From Synechococcus sp. CS-1332 (GTDB taxonomy: Bacteria; Cyanobacteriota; Cyanobacteriia; PCC-6307; Cyanobiaceae), in assembly GCF_025127995.1 (NCBI RefSeq), contig NZ_JAHLYP010000053.1:1-50672 (forward strand): DNA of 50,672 bases, in the 5' to 3' direction. The notes below the pieces were generated by a model. The model was not told where the DNA came from and ran no database searches. It saw only the letters and a program-made list of their open reading frames with translations. The translations under genes were made by a program, and so were the position numbers. Below, piece by piece: positions 33,651 through 40,892 of the stretch; within the stretch, counting starts at the first letter, position 1, and each line of letters opens with the position of its first letter.

Positions 33651-34529
33651 ATGGGCCGCATTCCAACCTGGCGCTGGCGCCTTCTGCGAGGCTCATGGCC
33701 ACCCGCTGGCTCTTCACGGCAAAAAGCCCCTCCGCCGCCTAACGCGATCAAGGAGCGGGCATATCTGCTGAGCAAGGCTGCCCCCTGGAGAACGGCTGAG
33801 GAGAATTTGGAGCTGGCGAATCGGGAGCTCACGAGACCCTGGCCGTTTCCATTCCTGGTTTCCCTGTGGCGATGGACTGGGATCTCTGAGAAAACAGGAT
33901 GGGAATTATTTGCTGGCATCTCGCTTCCAGTTCTATTGACTGCCGGCGGATGGTACATTACGACATTGGATAACACGAGACAGCGGGAGATGGCAGGCGA
34001 TGTTCAGAGAAACAACGTATTGCAGGCTTATGTGGAAAGTATTAAATCACTTCTTCTGGATAAGGAACAACCCCTAGTCGCTTCAAATCCAAGCACGGTG
34101 TCACAAGGGATTGCTCGGGCATTGACGCTTGCTGCTCTGACGCAGCTTGACAGCAAAAAAGGCTCCATCCAGGATCGGGTTGGCGTGAATGTAAAGAAAA
34201 GTCTGGCCATTAACTTTCTGCTTGATTCAGGTCTGAATAGCACACCAGGAATGATCTTCTCCCTCAGTGGAGCCAACCTCAGTGGGGCCGACATCAGCGG
34301 GGCTGATCTCCGCGGGGCCGATCTCAGCGGGGCCGATCTCAGCGGGGCCGACCTCCGCGGAACCGACCTACGTGGGACCGACCTACGTGGGGCCGATCTC
34401 AGCTTCGCCAATCTCAGTGGGGCCGACCTCAGCGAGGCCTTTCTCAGCGGGGCCAAGTTCTGGCACACAATTTGCCCGGAGGGGAACGAAACGAACTTGG
34501 ATTGCCTGGTCCCTCCTGCAGGTCAGTGA
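33651..34529 (+). CDS. Membrane-anchored pentapeptide repeat protein
   Basis: This 292-residue protein has a basic N-terminus, one membrane segment (about 84-106), a connecting helical domain with REMAGDVQRNNVLQAYVESIKSLLLDK, and a C-terminal pentapeptide array (about 205-269) with A(D/N)L(S/R)G units. The central helical stretch after the membrane segment resembles other cyanobacterial pentapeptide proteins with a similar anchor. The array probably forms a right-handed quadrilateral helix facing one side of the membrane. ATG 33651 has GGAG at 33641-33644. Its first two-thirds are less GC-rich than neighbouring genes, and the gene sits directly after the IS remnants, which suggests acquisition. 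Function unknown. Confidence 0.82.
   Translation: MGRIPTWRWRLLRGSWPPAGSSRQKAPPPPNAIKERAYLLSKAAPWRTAEENLELANRELTRPWPFPFLVSLWRWTGISEKTGWELFAGISLPVLLTAGGWYITTLDNTRQREMAGDVQRNNVLQAYVESIKSLLLDKEQPLVASNPSTVSQGIARALTLAALTQLDSKKGSIQDRVGVNVKKSLAINFLLDSGLNSTPGMIFSLSGANLSGADISGADLRGADLSGADLSGADLRGTDLRGTDLRGADLSFANLSGADLSEAFLSGAKFWHTICPEGNETNLDCLVPPAGQ
34262..34457 (+). repeat. 15-bp repeats encoding pentapeptides
   Basis: About 13 imperfect copies of a 15-bp unit with core GGGGCCGATCTCAGC lie in tandem. Several adjacent units are identical or differ by one base, so the array can gain or lose units by slippage. It is coding sequence and has no spacers, so it is not a CRISPR. Confidence 0.85.
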
Positions 34530-34646
34530 TTGCATCCACAGCCTTCTGCGATGGTCGTGGCCACGGGAGACCCCCCATCAACCAAGCCGTTTCCTGCGTT
34601 CACGCGGCCATTGGCTCGTGAATGGGGTGGCTTTTCCAGAGTCTCC

Positions 34647-35324
34647 CTAGAGCGCCAGCCGGCGCCGTTCCTCCTTCAGCCGGCTGCGGCGCTGGCGGGC
34701 CTCACGCAGCATCTCCTTGCCGTCATGGAGGTAGCTGTCCACGTAGCCCATGGTGTAGCGCTCCAGCTCCACCAGGGCATCCTGCACCTGGCTGAGGCAG
34801 TGGTAAAGGCTGAGGCCAAACCCCCGTGCCACCGCTGGGCAGGCCCGGGAGCGGTAGAGGGCCTCCACCTTCTCCATCCGTGAGCGGCTCTGCTCGAGAA
34901 AGGAACAGAAGGCCTCCATCAGGTCGTCGTCGTAGGGATCAGCCGCCAGGGAGCGCAACTGGGCCGGGAAAGGATTGATCACCTGGCCGATCAACCGGTC
35001 GATCGGCACATACACCTGCTGGAGCCAGCCCAGCAGCTCCTCGTCGCTGGCCGCCCCTGCGCCCCGGCCCGGGCCTGAACCATGTCCACCGGGGCGCGGC
35101 GGAGCCACCACCCCAAGCCCGGCGCCGTGGTCGTAGTGGCGGCGACGGTCCCGATCCCGGAGCACTTCCCAGGCGGCATTGAGGGCCAGGATCGTGCATT
35201 GATCGCCTCCGGCATCAGGGTGGTGCCGTTTGACGAGGGCTCGGTAGGCGGCCTTGATCTCGGCGAGGGTGGCCCCGGGGGGAACCCCGAGGGTGGCGTA
35301 GTGGTCGGCTGGGGTCCTGGCCAT
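34647..35324 (-). CDS. J-domain (DnaJ-like) protein
   Basis: This 225-residue protein starts with a J domain (about 6-68) containing the essential HPD motif in KRHHPDAGGD, and then a Gly-rich linker and a helical C-terminal region of about 130 residues not found in canonical DnaJ. Such proteins recruit an Hsp70 (DnaK) to a particular client. The client is unknown. The ATG at 35324 is clear. Confidence 0.88.
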   Translation of the reverse strand: MARTPADHYATLGVPPGATLAEIKAAYRALVKRHHPDAGGDQCTILALNAAWEVLRDRDRRRHYDHGAGLGVVAPPRPGGHGSGPGRGAGAASDEELLGWLQQVYVPIDRLIGQVINPFPAQLRSLAADPYDDDLMEAFCSFLEQSRSRMEKVEALYRSRACPAVARGFGLSLYHCLSQVQDALVELERYTMGYVDSYLHDGKEMLREARQRRSRLKEERRRLAL

Positions 35325-35380
35325 GCGCTGGAAGCGCCGTCTGGCACCAGCATCGCCGATGGAGCAGCCCGCTGGAGCTC

Positions 35381-35409
35381 AAAAAAAAGCCCCCCTTGGA
35401 AGGGGGGCT
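35381..35409 (-). terminator. Rho-independent terminator of porin 1
   Basis: Read on the minus strand, AGCCCCCCTT and AAGGGGGGCT form a 10-bp stem with a 2-nt loop, followed by eight T. It is 71 nt past the porin stop codon. Confidence 0.9.
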
Positions 35410-35479
35410 GGGGGGGTGGTGAGGAAGGGTGAGAAGGAAGGAACGCCCAGGCCAGGAGACCTGGAGGGGACCCGGAGGA

Positions 35480-37252
35480 TCAGAACTTGAACCGGGTCGA
35501 GACGAAGCCGCCAAACACGTTGCTGGACTGGCCGATGGTGGTGAACTGGCCGTTGGGCTTGCTCAGGAAGAACAGCGTTGGGGTCACGCTGATGGCGTCG
35601 GTGACCTGGAAGTTGTACCACCACTCCCAGGCAAAGTTGCCGTCCTGAGGGGTCTCGCCGTTGCGCAGCGAGGTGGCGAAAACCGGCTGACCGACGGCCA
35701 TGCCGGCCTGGTTGCCCTTGATGAACACATCGGACCACTGCAGTCCGACGCTCCAGGACTGGCTGGCGCCCCGGTTGGTCGACTGGTTGAAGGTGGGAAC
35801 CTGGTCGAAGCCCGTGGGGACGTTGAACGTGGTGGCGCCTACACGAACCGACCGGGTGAGGGGGTTCAGGCTGGGCTGGGTGAGGGCGTTGTAGCCCCAG
35901 CCCAGGTTGATCGAGGGGATCCAGCCGCTGTTCTTCGGCTGCCAGGCGGCCGTCAAAGCGAAGTTGTTCGAGTAGGAGGCGCTGCTGTTGAAATCGCCTG
36001 CACCAACGAAGTTGTTGTTGATGTTGGAGCAGTCGACCGCTGGCTGGGCAAAAGAACTGCCACGGCGGAAGTTCTGGTTGCACTGCAGGTAGCTCCAGGC
36101 GAAGGCCGTGCGCCACTGCTTGCCGACTAGGGCCAGCTGGGTGGTGAAGGTGCCGGCGCTGCGCTCGGTGAACAGGCCGCCCTGGTTCGGGTTGCCGTTG
36201 TCGCCATTGGGGGCGACGTACATGGTGGAGGCAGCGAAGTAGGGCTTGCCCTTCTTGACGTTCTGCTTCCAGACCAGGCCGAAACCGGCACCGGTGGCCT
36301 TGTTGTAGGTGCCAGGAGCACCCCAGAGTGAAAATACGTCGAGCAGGTCAGGCTTGTAGAACCAGGGCGTGACAGCGAGAGATTCCGTGTTCCTGACCCT
36401 GGCACCGAGGAAGACGGTCAGATCCCTGCCGATCGGGAACTTGTAGTAAAGACGATCGAGATTGACGACGTTGGCGCCACCGGTGGGAGCAAAGGCCCGA
36501 TCCAGGGCCATCAGGTTGTAGGGCTGGCCGTTAAAGGGGCTGTTGTTGAAGTTGCCGCTGCGCAGGCGGGTGTACAGCAGGTCCTTGCCAGTAAAGCTGG
36601 TGAGGAAATTGAGGCGGACGTCGTAGTTGAAGACAGCGCCGCCCCAGTTGCGCCGGTTGCTGTTGGGGAAGGCGTTGGCGGCAGCGGCCGGAACACCGAG
36701 GGCCGGGTTGGGCAGGGTCTGGTTGCCACCGAAGCTGTTGGCGCCGATCACGAAGACCGTGTCACCCTGAAGCCTGGTGGTAGTGGAGAACTGGGTGGCT
36801 TCCAGCTCACCCACCTTGGCCTCCAGGCCATCCACGCGGCCGCGCAGCACGGCGAGTTCCTTCTCGAACTCGTCCATCAGGCGCTTGAGCTCGTCGGTCA
36901 CCTCGGTGATCCGGTCGAGGCAGGCGTTCAGCAGGGCCGCCGCTTCGTAGCGGGTCATGGCCTGGCCGCCCTTGAAGGTGCCGTTCGGATAGCCGGCGAC
37001 GCAGCCGTAACGCTCGACCAGGTTGGAGAGCGCCTGGAAGGCCCAATCGGTGGGCTTGACGTCGGAAAACTGGTTGACGCTCGTGACCTGGTTCTGGGCT
37101 TCCCAGGCCTTGAAGCTGTCGATGTTCTGCTGCTCCATGTAGGTGGAGATCTCCGCCCTCTGGGAGGGGGAGATCTCACTGGCGGAAGCGGCAAGCGGCG
37201 AAAGCAGCCCAAGGGCTACCGGCGCCAGCAGAAGTTGCTGGAAGGGTTTCAT
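35480..37252 (-). CDS. SLH-domain porin (SomA/iron-uptake porin type), copy 1
   Basis: This 590-residue outer-membrane protein has a signal peptide (about 1-24), an SLH domain (VNQFSDVKPTDWAFQALSNL, then YPNGTFKGGQAMTRYEAAALL) that anchors it to cell-wall polymer, a coiled coil (TDELKRLMDEFEKELAVLRGRVDGLEAKVGELE pattern, about 120-150), and a C-terminal OprB-like beta-barrel ending in a terminal Phe (TRFKF), a common signal for outer-membrane insertion. Such proteins admit small ions and nutrients through the cyanobacterial outer membrane. ATG 37252. It has its own terminator and lies 3' of a close paralogue. Confidence 0.93.
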   Translation of the reverse strand: MKPFQQLLLAPVALGLLSPLAASASEISPSQRAEISTYMEQQNIDSFKAWEAQNQVTSVNQFSDVKPTDWAFQALSNLVERYGCVAGYPNGTFKGGQAMTRYEAAALLNACLDRITEVTDELKRLMDEFEKELAVLRGRVDGLEAKVGELEATQFSTTTRLQGDTVFVIGANSFGGNQTLPNPALGVPAAAANAFPNSNRRNWGGAVFNYDVRLNFLTSFTGKDLLYTRLRSGNFNNSPFNGQPYNLMALDRAFAPTGGANVVNLDRLYYKFPIGRDLTVFLGARVRNTESLAVTPWFYKPDLLDVFSLWGAPGTYNKATGAGFGLVWKQNVKKGKPYFAASTMYVAPNGDNGNPNQGGLFTERSAGTFTTQLALVGKQWRTAFAWSYLQCNQNFRRGSSFAQPAVDCSNINNNFVGAGDFNSSASYSNNFALTAAWQPKNSGWIPSINLGWGYNALTQPSLNPLTRSVRVGATTFNVPTGFDQVPTFNQSTNRGASQSWSVGLQWSDVFIKGNQAGMAVGQPVFATSLRNGETPQDGNFAWEWWYNFQVTDAISVTPTLFFLSKPNGQFTTIGQSSNVFGGFVSTRFKF

Positions 37253-37455
37253 TGGTCCTCACACCAAAAAGAGGAATCCCCGTAAAGGGGGTGGCTCAAA
37301 ACTATTGGAATCCCATCCCAAGTCATCTGGTCTCGATCACATCTGGAGGTATCGCAGATGACATGAGCGAAGGTGCACATTCAAGGCAACAAAAAAACCG
37401 GCTGCAAAGCAGCCGGGCAGACACAAGGAGGTTGTGAGGGGTGGATCCGAAAGGA
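37253..37455. other. Spacer between tandem porin genes
   Basis: The stretch contains the terminator of copy 2 (37391-37416) and the leader of copy 1. No open reading frame of note is present. Confidence 0.5.
37391..37416 (-). terminator. Rho-independent terminator of porin 2
   Basis: On the minus strand, CCGGCTGC and GCAGCCGG form an 8-bp stem with a TTT loop followed by seven T. It lies 40 nt after the copy-2 stop codon. Confidence 0.9.
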
Positions 37456-39198
37456 TCAGAACTTGAAGGTGGTCTTGATCAGGCCGCCAAAGTTGTTGAA
37501 CTCGGAGCCGCTGTTGGGCAGGCCGCCGATGTTCTTGGAGATCTGACCGAGGGGGGCGCTCAGGTAGTAGAGAGCCGGGGTCACGCTGATGTTGTCGGTG
37601 ACCTGGAACTTGTACCACCACTCCCAGGCGTAGTTGCCATCGGCGATGGTGTTGGCGGAGAGAATACCGGGCAGCGGGGTGCCACGGGTGACTGAGGTCA
37701 GGAACGTGGGCTGACCGACCGCCATGCCGGCGGAGTTGCCCTTGATGAACACATCGGACCACTGCAGACCGACGTACCAGGACTGGCTGGTGGCCTGGGT
37801 GAGGCCGACACCGGGGGTGGTGACCAGATCCGTGGCACCGTTGGTGAACAGACCGTTGTAGTTGCTGGTGTTGATGCCCCAGCCGCCGCTGATCGAGGGG
37901 ATCCAACCGGAGTTGGTTGGCGACCAGTAGGCGCTGATGCCCACCGAGTTGGTGGAATCGGCGTTGGTCTGGAGGATGGTCGCCAGAGGGGTGCCGTTGC
38001 CGGTGTAGAGACCCGTGCCACCCGAAGAGTAGGTGTAAGCCGCCGCGATGCCGTAGTTGGCACCGCTGTAGGCCACCTGAACCGTGCCGGTCTGGGCGGA
38101 GCAATCGTTGCCAATACCGCCGCAAGTGGCGAAGTCGGTGCTGGGGGCGCCATTGCCGGCATTGGCCGACACGTAGTTGGCACTGATGCTGAAGCCTCCG
38201 CTCTTCCACCACAGACCACCACCACCACCGAGGTTGAGGCTGTAGGTGCCGGGGGCACCGGCGTAGGTGAAGATGTCAAGGATGGTGTCAGCCGGGTAGG
38301 CGCTGGGCCACACGGCGAGCATGTCGTCCTGGCGGACCCGGGGACCGATGGTGGCGGTGAAGCCGGAGCCGATCGGGAACTGGTAGAACAGCCGGTTGAT
38401 CTCGACCATGTTCGGACCGGCAGGACTCTCAAATCCAGCTTCCAGGGCGTTTAGGCCGACCACGGGCCCCCCGAAGGGGCTATTGCCGAAGTTGCCGGCG
38501 CGCATGCGGGTGCGCAGCAGATCCTTGCCGGTGAAGCTGGTGTCGAAGTCGATGCGCAGGTCGTAGTTGAAGACCGTGGCGCCCTGCTGGCGGCGAGCCT
38601 GGTTGGCCCAGGTGTTGGGCACAAAGCCCACAAGGGCTGCATTGGGACCGAAGGCACCCGGGACCAGGGCCGGGAAGGTGGTGAAGGCTGCCGCCAGGGG
38701 GCTCACCCGAGCGTTGCCGCCGAAGCTGTTGGCACCGATCACGAAAGCGGCGGTTCCCTTGAGCTTGGTGGTGGTGGAGAACTGGGTTGCCTCAAGCTCA
38801 CCCACCTTGGCCTCCAGGCCATCCACGCGGCCGCGCAGCACGGCGAGTTCCTTCTCGAACTCGGCCATCAGCCGCTTGAGCTCGTCGGTCACCTCGGTGA
38901 TCCGGTCGAGGCAGGCATTCAGCAGGGCCGCCGCTTCATAGCGGGTCATGGCCTGGCCGCCTTTGTAGGTGCCGTTCGGGTAGCCGGCGACGCAGCCGTA
39001 GCGCTCGATCAGGTTCGAGAGGGCCTGGAAGGCCCAGTCGGTCGGCTTGACGTCGGAAAACTGGTTGATGCTGGTGACTTGCTCCTCGGCGGCGTACTTG
39101 TTGACGCCGTCGATGTTGAGCTCAGCTGCCTGGACCGCCACGGGGGCGAGCAGGCCGAGGGCTGCGGGAGCAACCAGCAGTTGCTGGAAGAGTTTCAT
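37456..39198 (-). CDS. SLH-domain porin (SomA/iron-uptake porin type), copy 2
   Basis: This 580-residue paralogue of the neighbouring porin has the same layout: signal peptide (1-24), SLH domain (INQFSDVKPTDWAFQALSNL), coiled coil and OprB-like barrel ending LIKTTFKF. The first 150 residues and parts of the barrel are almost identical to copy 1 at DNA level, while the intervening loops differ widely. The ATG at 39198 is taken, although the frame stays open upstream to 39345. The gene diverges from the glycan-assembly operon with a 128-nt spacer. Confidence 0.93.
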   Translation of the reverse strand: MKLFQQLLVAPAALGLLAPVAVQAAELNIDGVNKYAAEEQVTSINQFSDVKPTDWAFQALSNLIERYGCVAGYPNGTYKGGQAMTRYEAAALLNACLDRITEVTDELKRLMAEFEKELAVLRGRVDGLEAKVGELEATQFSTTTKLKGTAAFVIGANSFGGNARVSPLAAAFTTFPALVPGAFGPNAALVGFVPNTWANQARRQQGATVFNYDLRIDFDTSFTGKDLLRTRMRAGNFGNSPFGGPVVGLNALEAGFESPAGPNMVEINRLFYQFPIGSGFTATIGPRVRQDDMLAVWPSAYPADTILDIFTYAGAPGTYSLNLGGGGGLWWKSGGFSISANYVSANAGNGAPSTDFATCGGIGNDCSAQTGTVQVAYSGANYGIAAAYTYSSGGTGLYTGNGTPLATILQTNADSTNSVGISAYWSPTNSGWIPSISGGWGINTSNYNGLFTNGATDLVTTPGVGLTQATSQSWYVGLQWSDVFIKGNSAGMAVGQPTFLTSVTRGTPLPGILSANTIADGNYAWEWWYKFQVTDNISVTPALYYLSAPLGQISKNIGGLPNSGSEFNNFGGLIKTTFKF

Positions 39199-39326
39199 GG
39201 GGTTCCTCACACGGAAGCGGCGCAATGCGCCAAACGAAGAATCACCCAGGGAGACCTGTCCATCCAGTGTCCATGTGCCAGAAAACACAACGTCCGGTAC
39301 CCGGAGGTGCTGCCAGAGTGCCGCCC

Positions 39327-40892
39327 ATGAAGGCCCTTTGGGCAACGTTGCCCTTCCTGCCCCTGCTTCTGACGGCGGCGCCGCGCAGCTTCCTGGCCCA
39401 CGACGAGGGCTACTACGCCCTGCAGGCCCGCTGGATCGCCCAGAGCGGCCAGTGGCTGGCTCCCCCTTGGTGGGACCAGGTGGTGTTCGATCGCACCATC
39501 GGCCTGCCCTGGCTGATCGCCGCGGCCTACCGGCTGTTGGGGGTGGGCCCCTGGGTGGCCCATGTGCCGTCGTTGGTCGCCGCCGTGGCCTCCCTGCTGC
39601 TCACGGCGGCCCTCGCCAGGCGCCTGCTGGGAGGTGAAGGAGTCGGCTGGCTCGCCGCGGCCGTGCTGGCGCTCACCCCCCTGTGGCTCGACTACGCCCA
39701 CCTGGCCAGCCAGGACATGCCGCTGCTGGCCCTGGAGCTGCTGGGCCTGCTGGCGCTGCTGCGGGCCGGCGACACCCCACAAAGGCACTGGACGCTACTG
39801 GCTGGCGCCTGGATCGGTCCGGCTGTCCTGATCAAGGGCTTCATGGTGGCGCTTCCCGTGCTGGCCCTGCTGCCCTTTGCCCTGCTGGAGCGGCGGCCCG
39901 TGCTGCGGCGACCCGCCTTCTGGCTCGGCCTCGCCCTCGGCTGGCTGCCGGTGGCGCTCTGGCTGGGCCTGAGCCTGCGGGAGCTTGGCCTGCCGGTGGT
40001 GGCGGGGCTGTGGCAGAAGCTGCACTACCTCTCGCAGAGCGATGTCTACAGCGCCGGTCCGCTCTATTACCTGTGGAACCTGCCGGCCAATACCTTTCCG
40101 TGGTGTCTGTTCGCCCTGGCGGGCTGGCGTGGCTGGCTGGGCACAGCGATGGACCGATCCAGGCGTCTGCTGTTGCTCCTCTATCCCCTGCTGATGCTGC
40201 TCCTGCTCAGCGCCTTCCGCACCAAGACCCCGTATTACGGACTTCAGCTCACCCCCTTTGTCGCCCTGGCGGCCACCGCCGGCCTGCGCTCCTGGAGCAG
40301 CGGAGGCCACAGGAGCGCCCGCTGGGCCAGCCTGGGCCTCGGTGGCCTGGGAATGGTCCTGCTGCTGGCGGCGGCGGTGGTGCTCTCGCCTGGGGCGCCG
40401 GCCGGACGTCTTGTCGCCAATGGGGTGGCCAGCCTCGCGCCGACACCAGAACAGTTCGCCCTGGCGGCGGGAGGCCTGGGCCTGGCCTGGGCCCTGGTGC
40501 CCTGGTGCCGCTCCAGCTCCCGCCGGCTGGGGGCCCTGCTGATCGGTCCCTGGCTGGCCCTGGTCCTGCTGGTGCAGGCCGGCCTGTTCACCGACAGAAG
40601 CCCCCTGCAGCGGCAGGCGCTGGCGCGCCCTGAGGCGGCGATGGCGCTGGCCGCCGGGCCCATCGCCGCCGCGGCCGGCGCCCCCCTCAGCGGTGAGGAG
40701 CACGCGGGGCTGATCCTGGTGGCCCTGGCCAGCCCCAGCCTGATACCCCGCATCGGAGCGGCGGAGCGGGTCCCCGCAGGGGAGCGGGTGTGGATCCGGC
40801 GCCAGGAGCTGCCGACCGGATGGCCCGTGCGGCTGCAGGCCCCCGAACTGGAGCCCTGGGTGCTGGCCGAAGCCTCAGGAGCGGGCCGATGA
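39327..40892 (+). CDS. GT39/ArnT-like membrane glycosyltransferase
   Basis: This 521-residue polytopic protein has about 11 membrane segments. A first-loop acidic pair in AHDEGYYA (D26-E27) matches the catalytic aspartate region of GT39/ArnT-type enzymes, which use polyprenyl-phosphate sugars and act on the outer face of the membrane. A RTKTPYYGLQLTPFVAL-type segment near residues 295-311 is also typical of the family. The ATG at 39327 starts the first hydrophobic segment. The last codon overlaps the next gene as ATGA, so it leads a coupled five-gene operon. Confidence 0.85.
   Translation: MKALWATLPFLPLLLTAAPRSFLAHDEGYYALQARWIAQSGQWLAPPWWDQVVFDRTIGLPWLIAAAYRLLGVGPWVAHVPSLVAAVASLLLTAALARRLLGGEGVGWLAAAVLALTPLWLDYAHLASQDMPLLALELLGLLALLRAGDTPQRHWTLLAGAWIGPAVLIKGFMVALPVLALLPFALLERRPVLRRPAFWLGLALGWLPVALWLGLSLRELGLPVVAGLWQKLHYLSQSDVYSAGPLYYLWNLPANTFPWCLFALAGWRGWLGTAMDRSRRLLLLLYPLLMLLLLSAFRTKTPYYGLQLTPFVALAATAGLRSWSSGGHRSARWASLGLGGLGMVLLLAAAVVLSPGAPAGRLVANGVASLAPTPEQFALAAGGLGLAWALVPWCRSSSRRLGALLIGPWLALVLLVQAGLFTDRSPLQRQALARPEAAMALAAGPIAAAAGAPLSGEEHAGLILVALASPSLIPRIGAAERVPAGERVWIRRQELPTGWPVRLQAPELEPWVLAEASGAGR

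Noticed and set aside
33512-33742. A plus-strand open frame in the gap before the pentapeptide gene
   Set aside because: It is short, without a good start context, and it overlaps the pentapeptide gene, which has a clear Shine-Dalgarno.
34262-34457. Tandem repeats that could be mistaken for a CRISPR array
   Set aside because: The units are contiguous 15-bp coding repeats without spacers and translate into pentapeptides.
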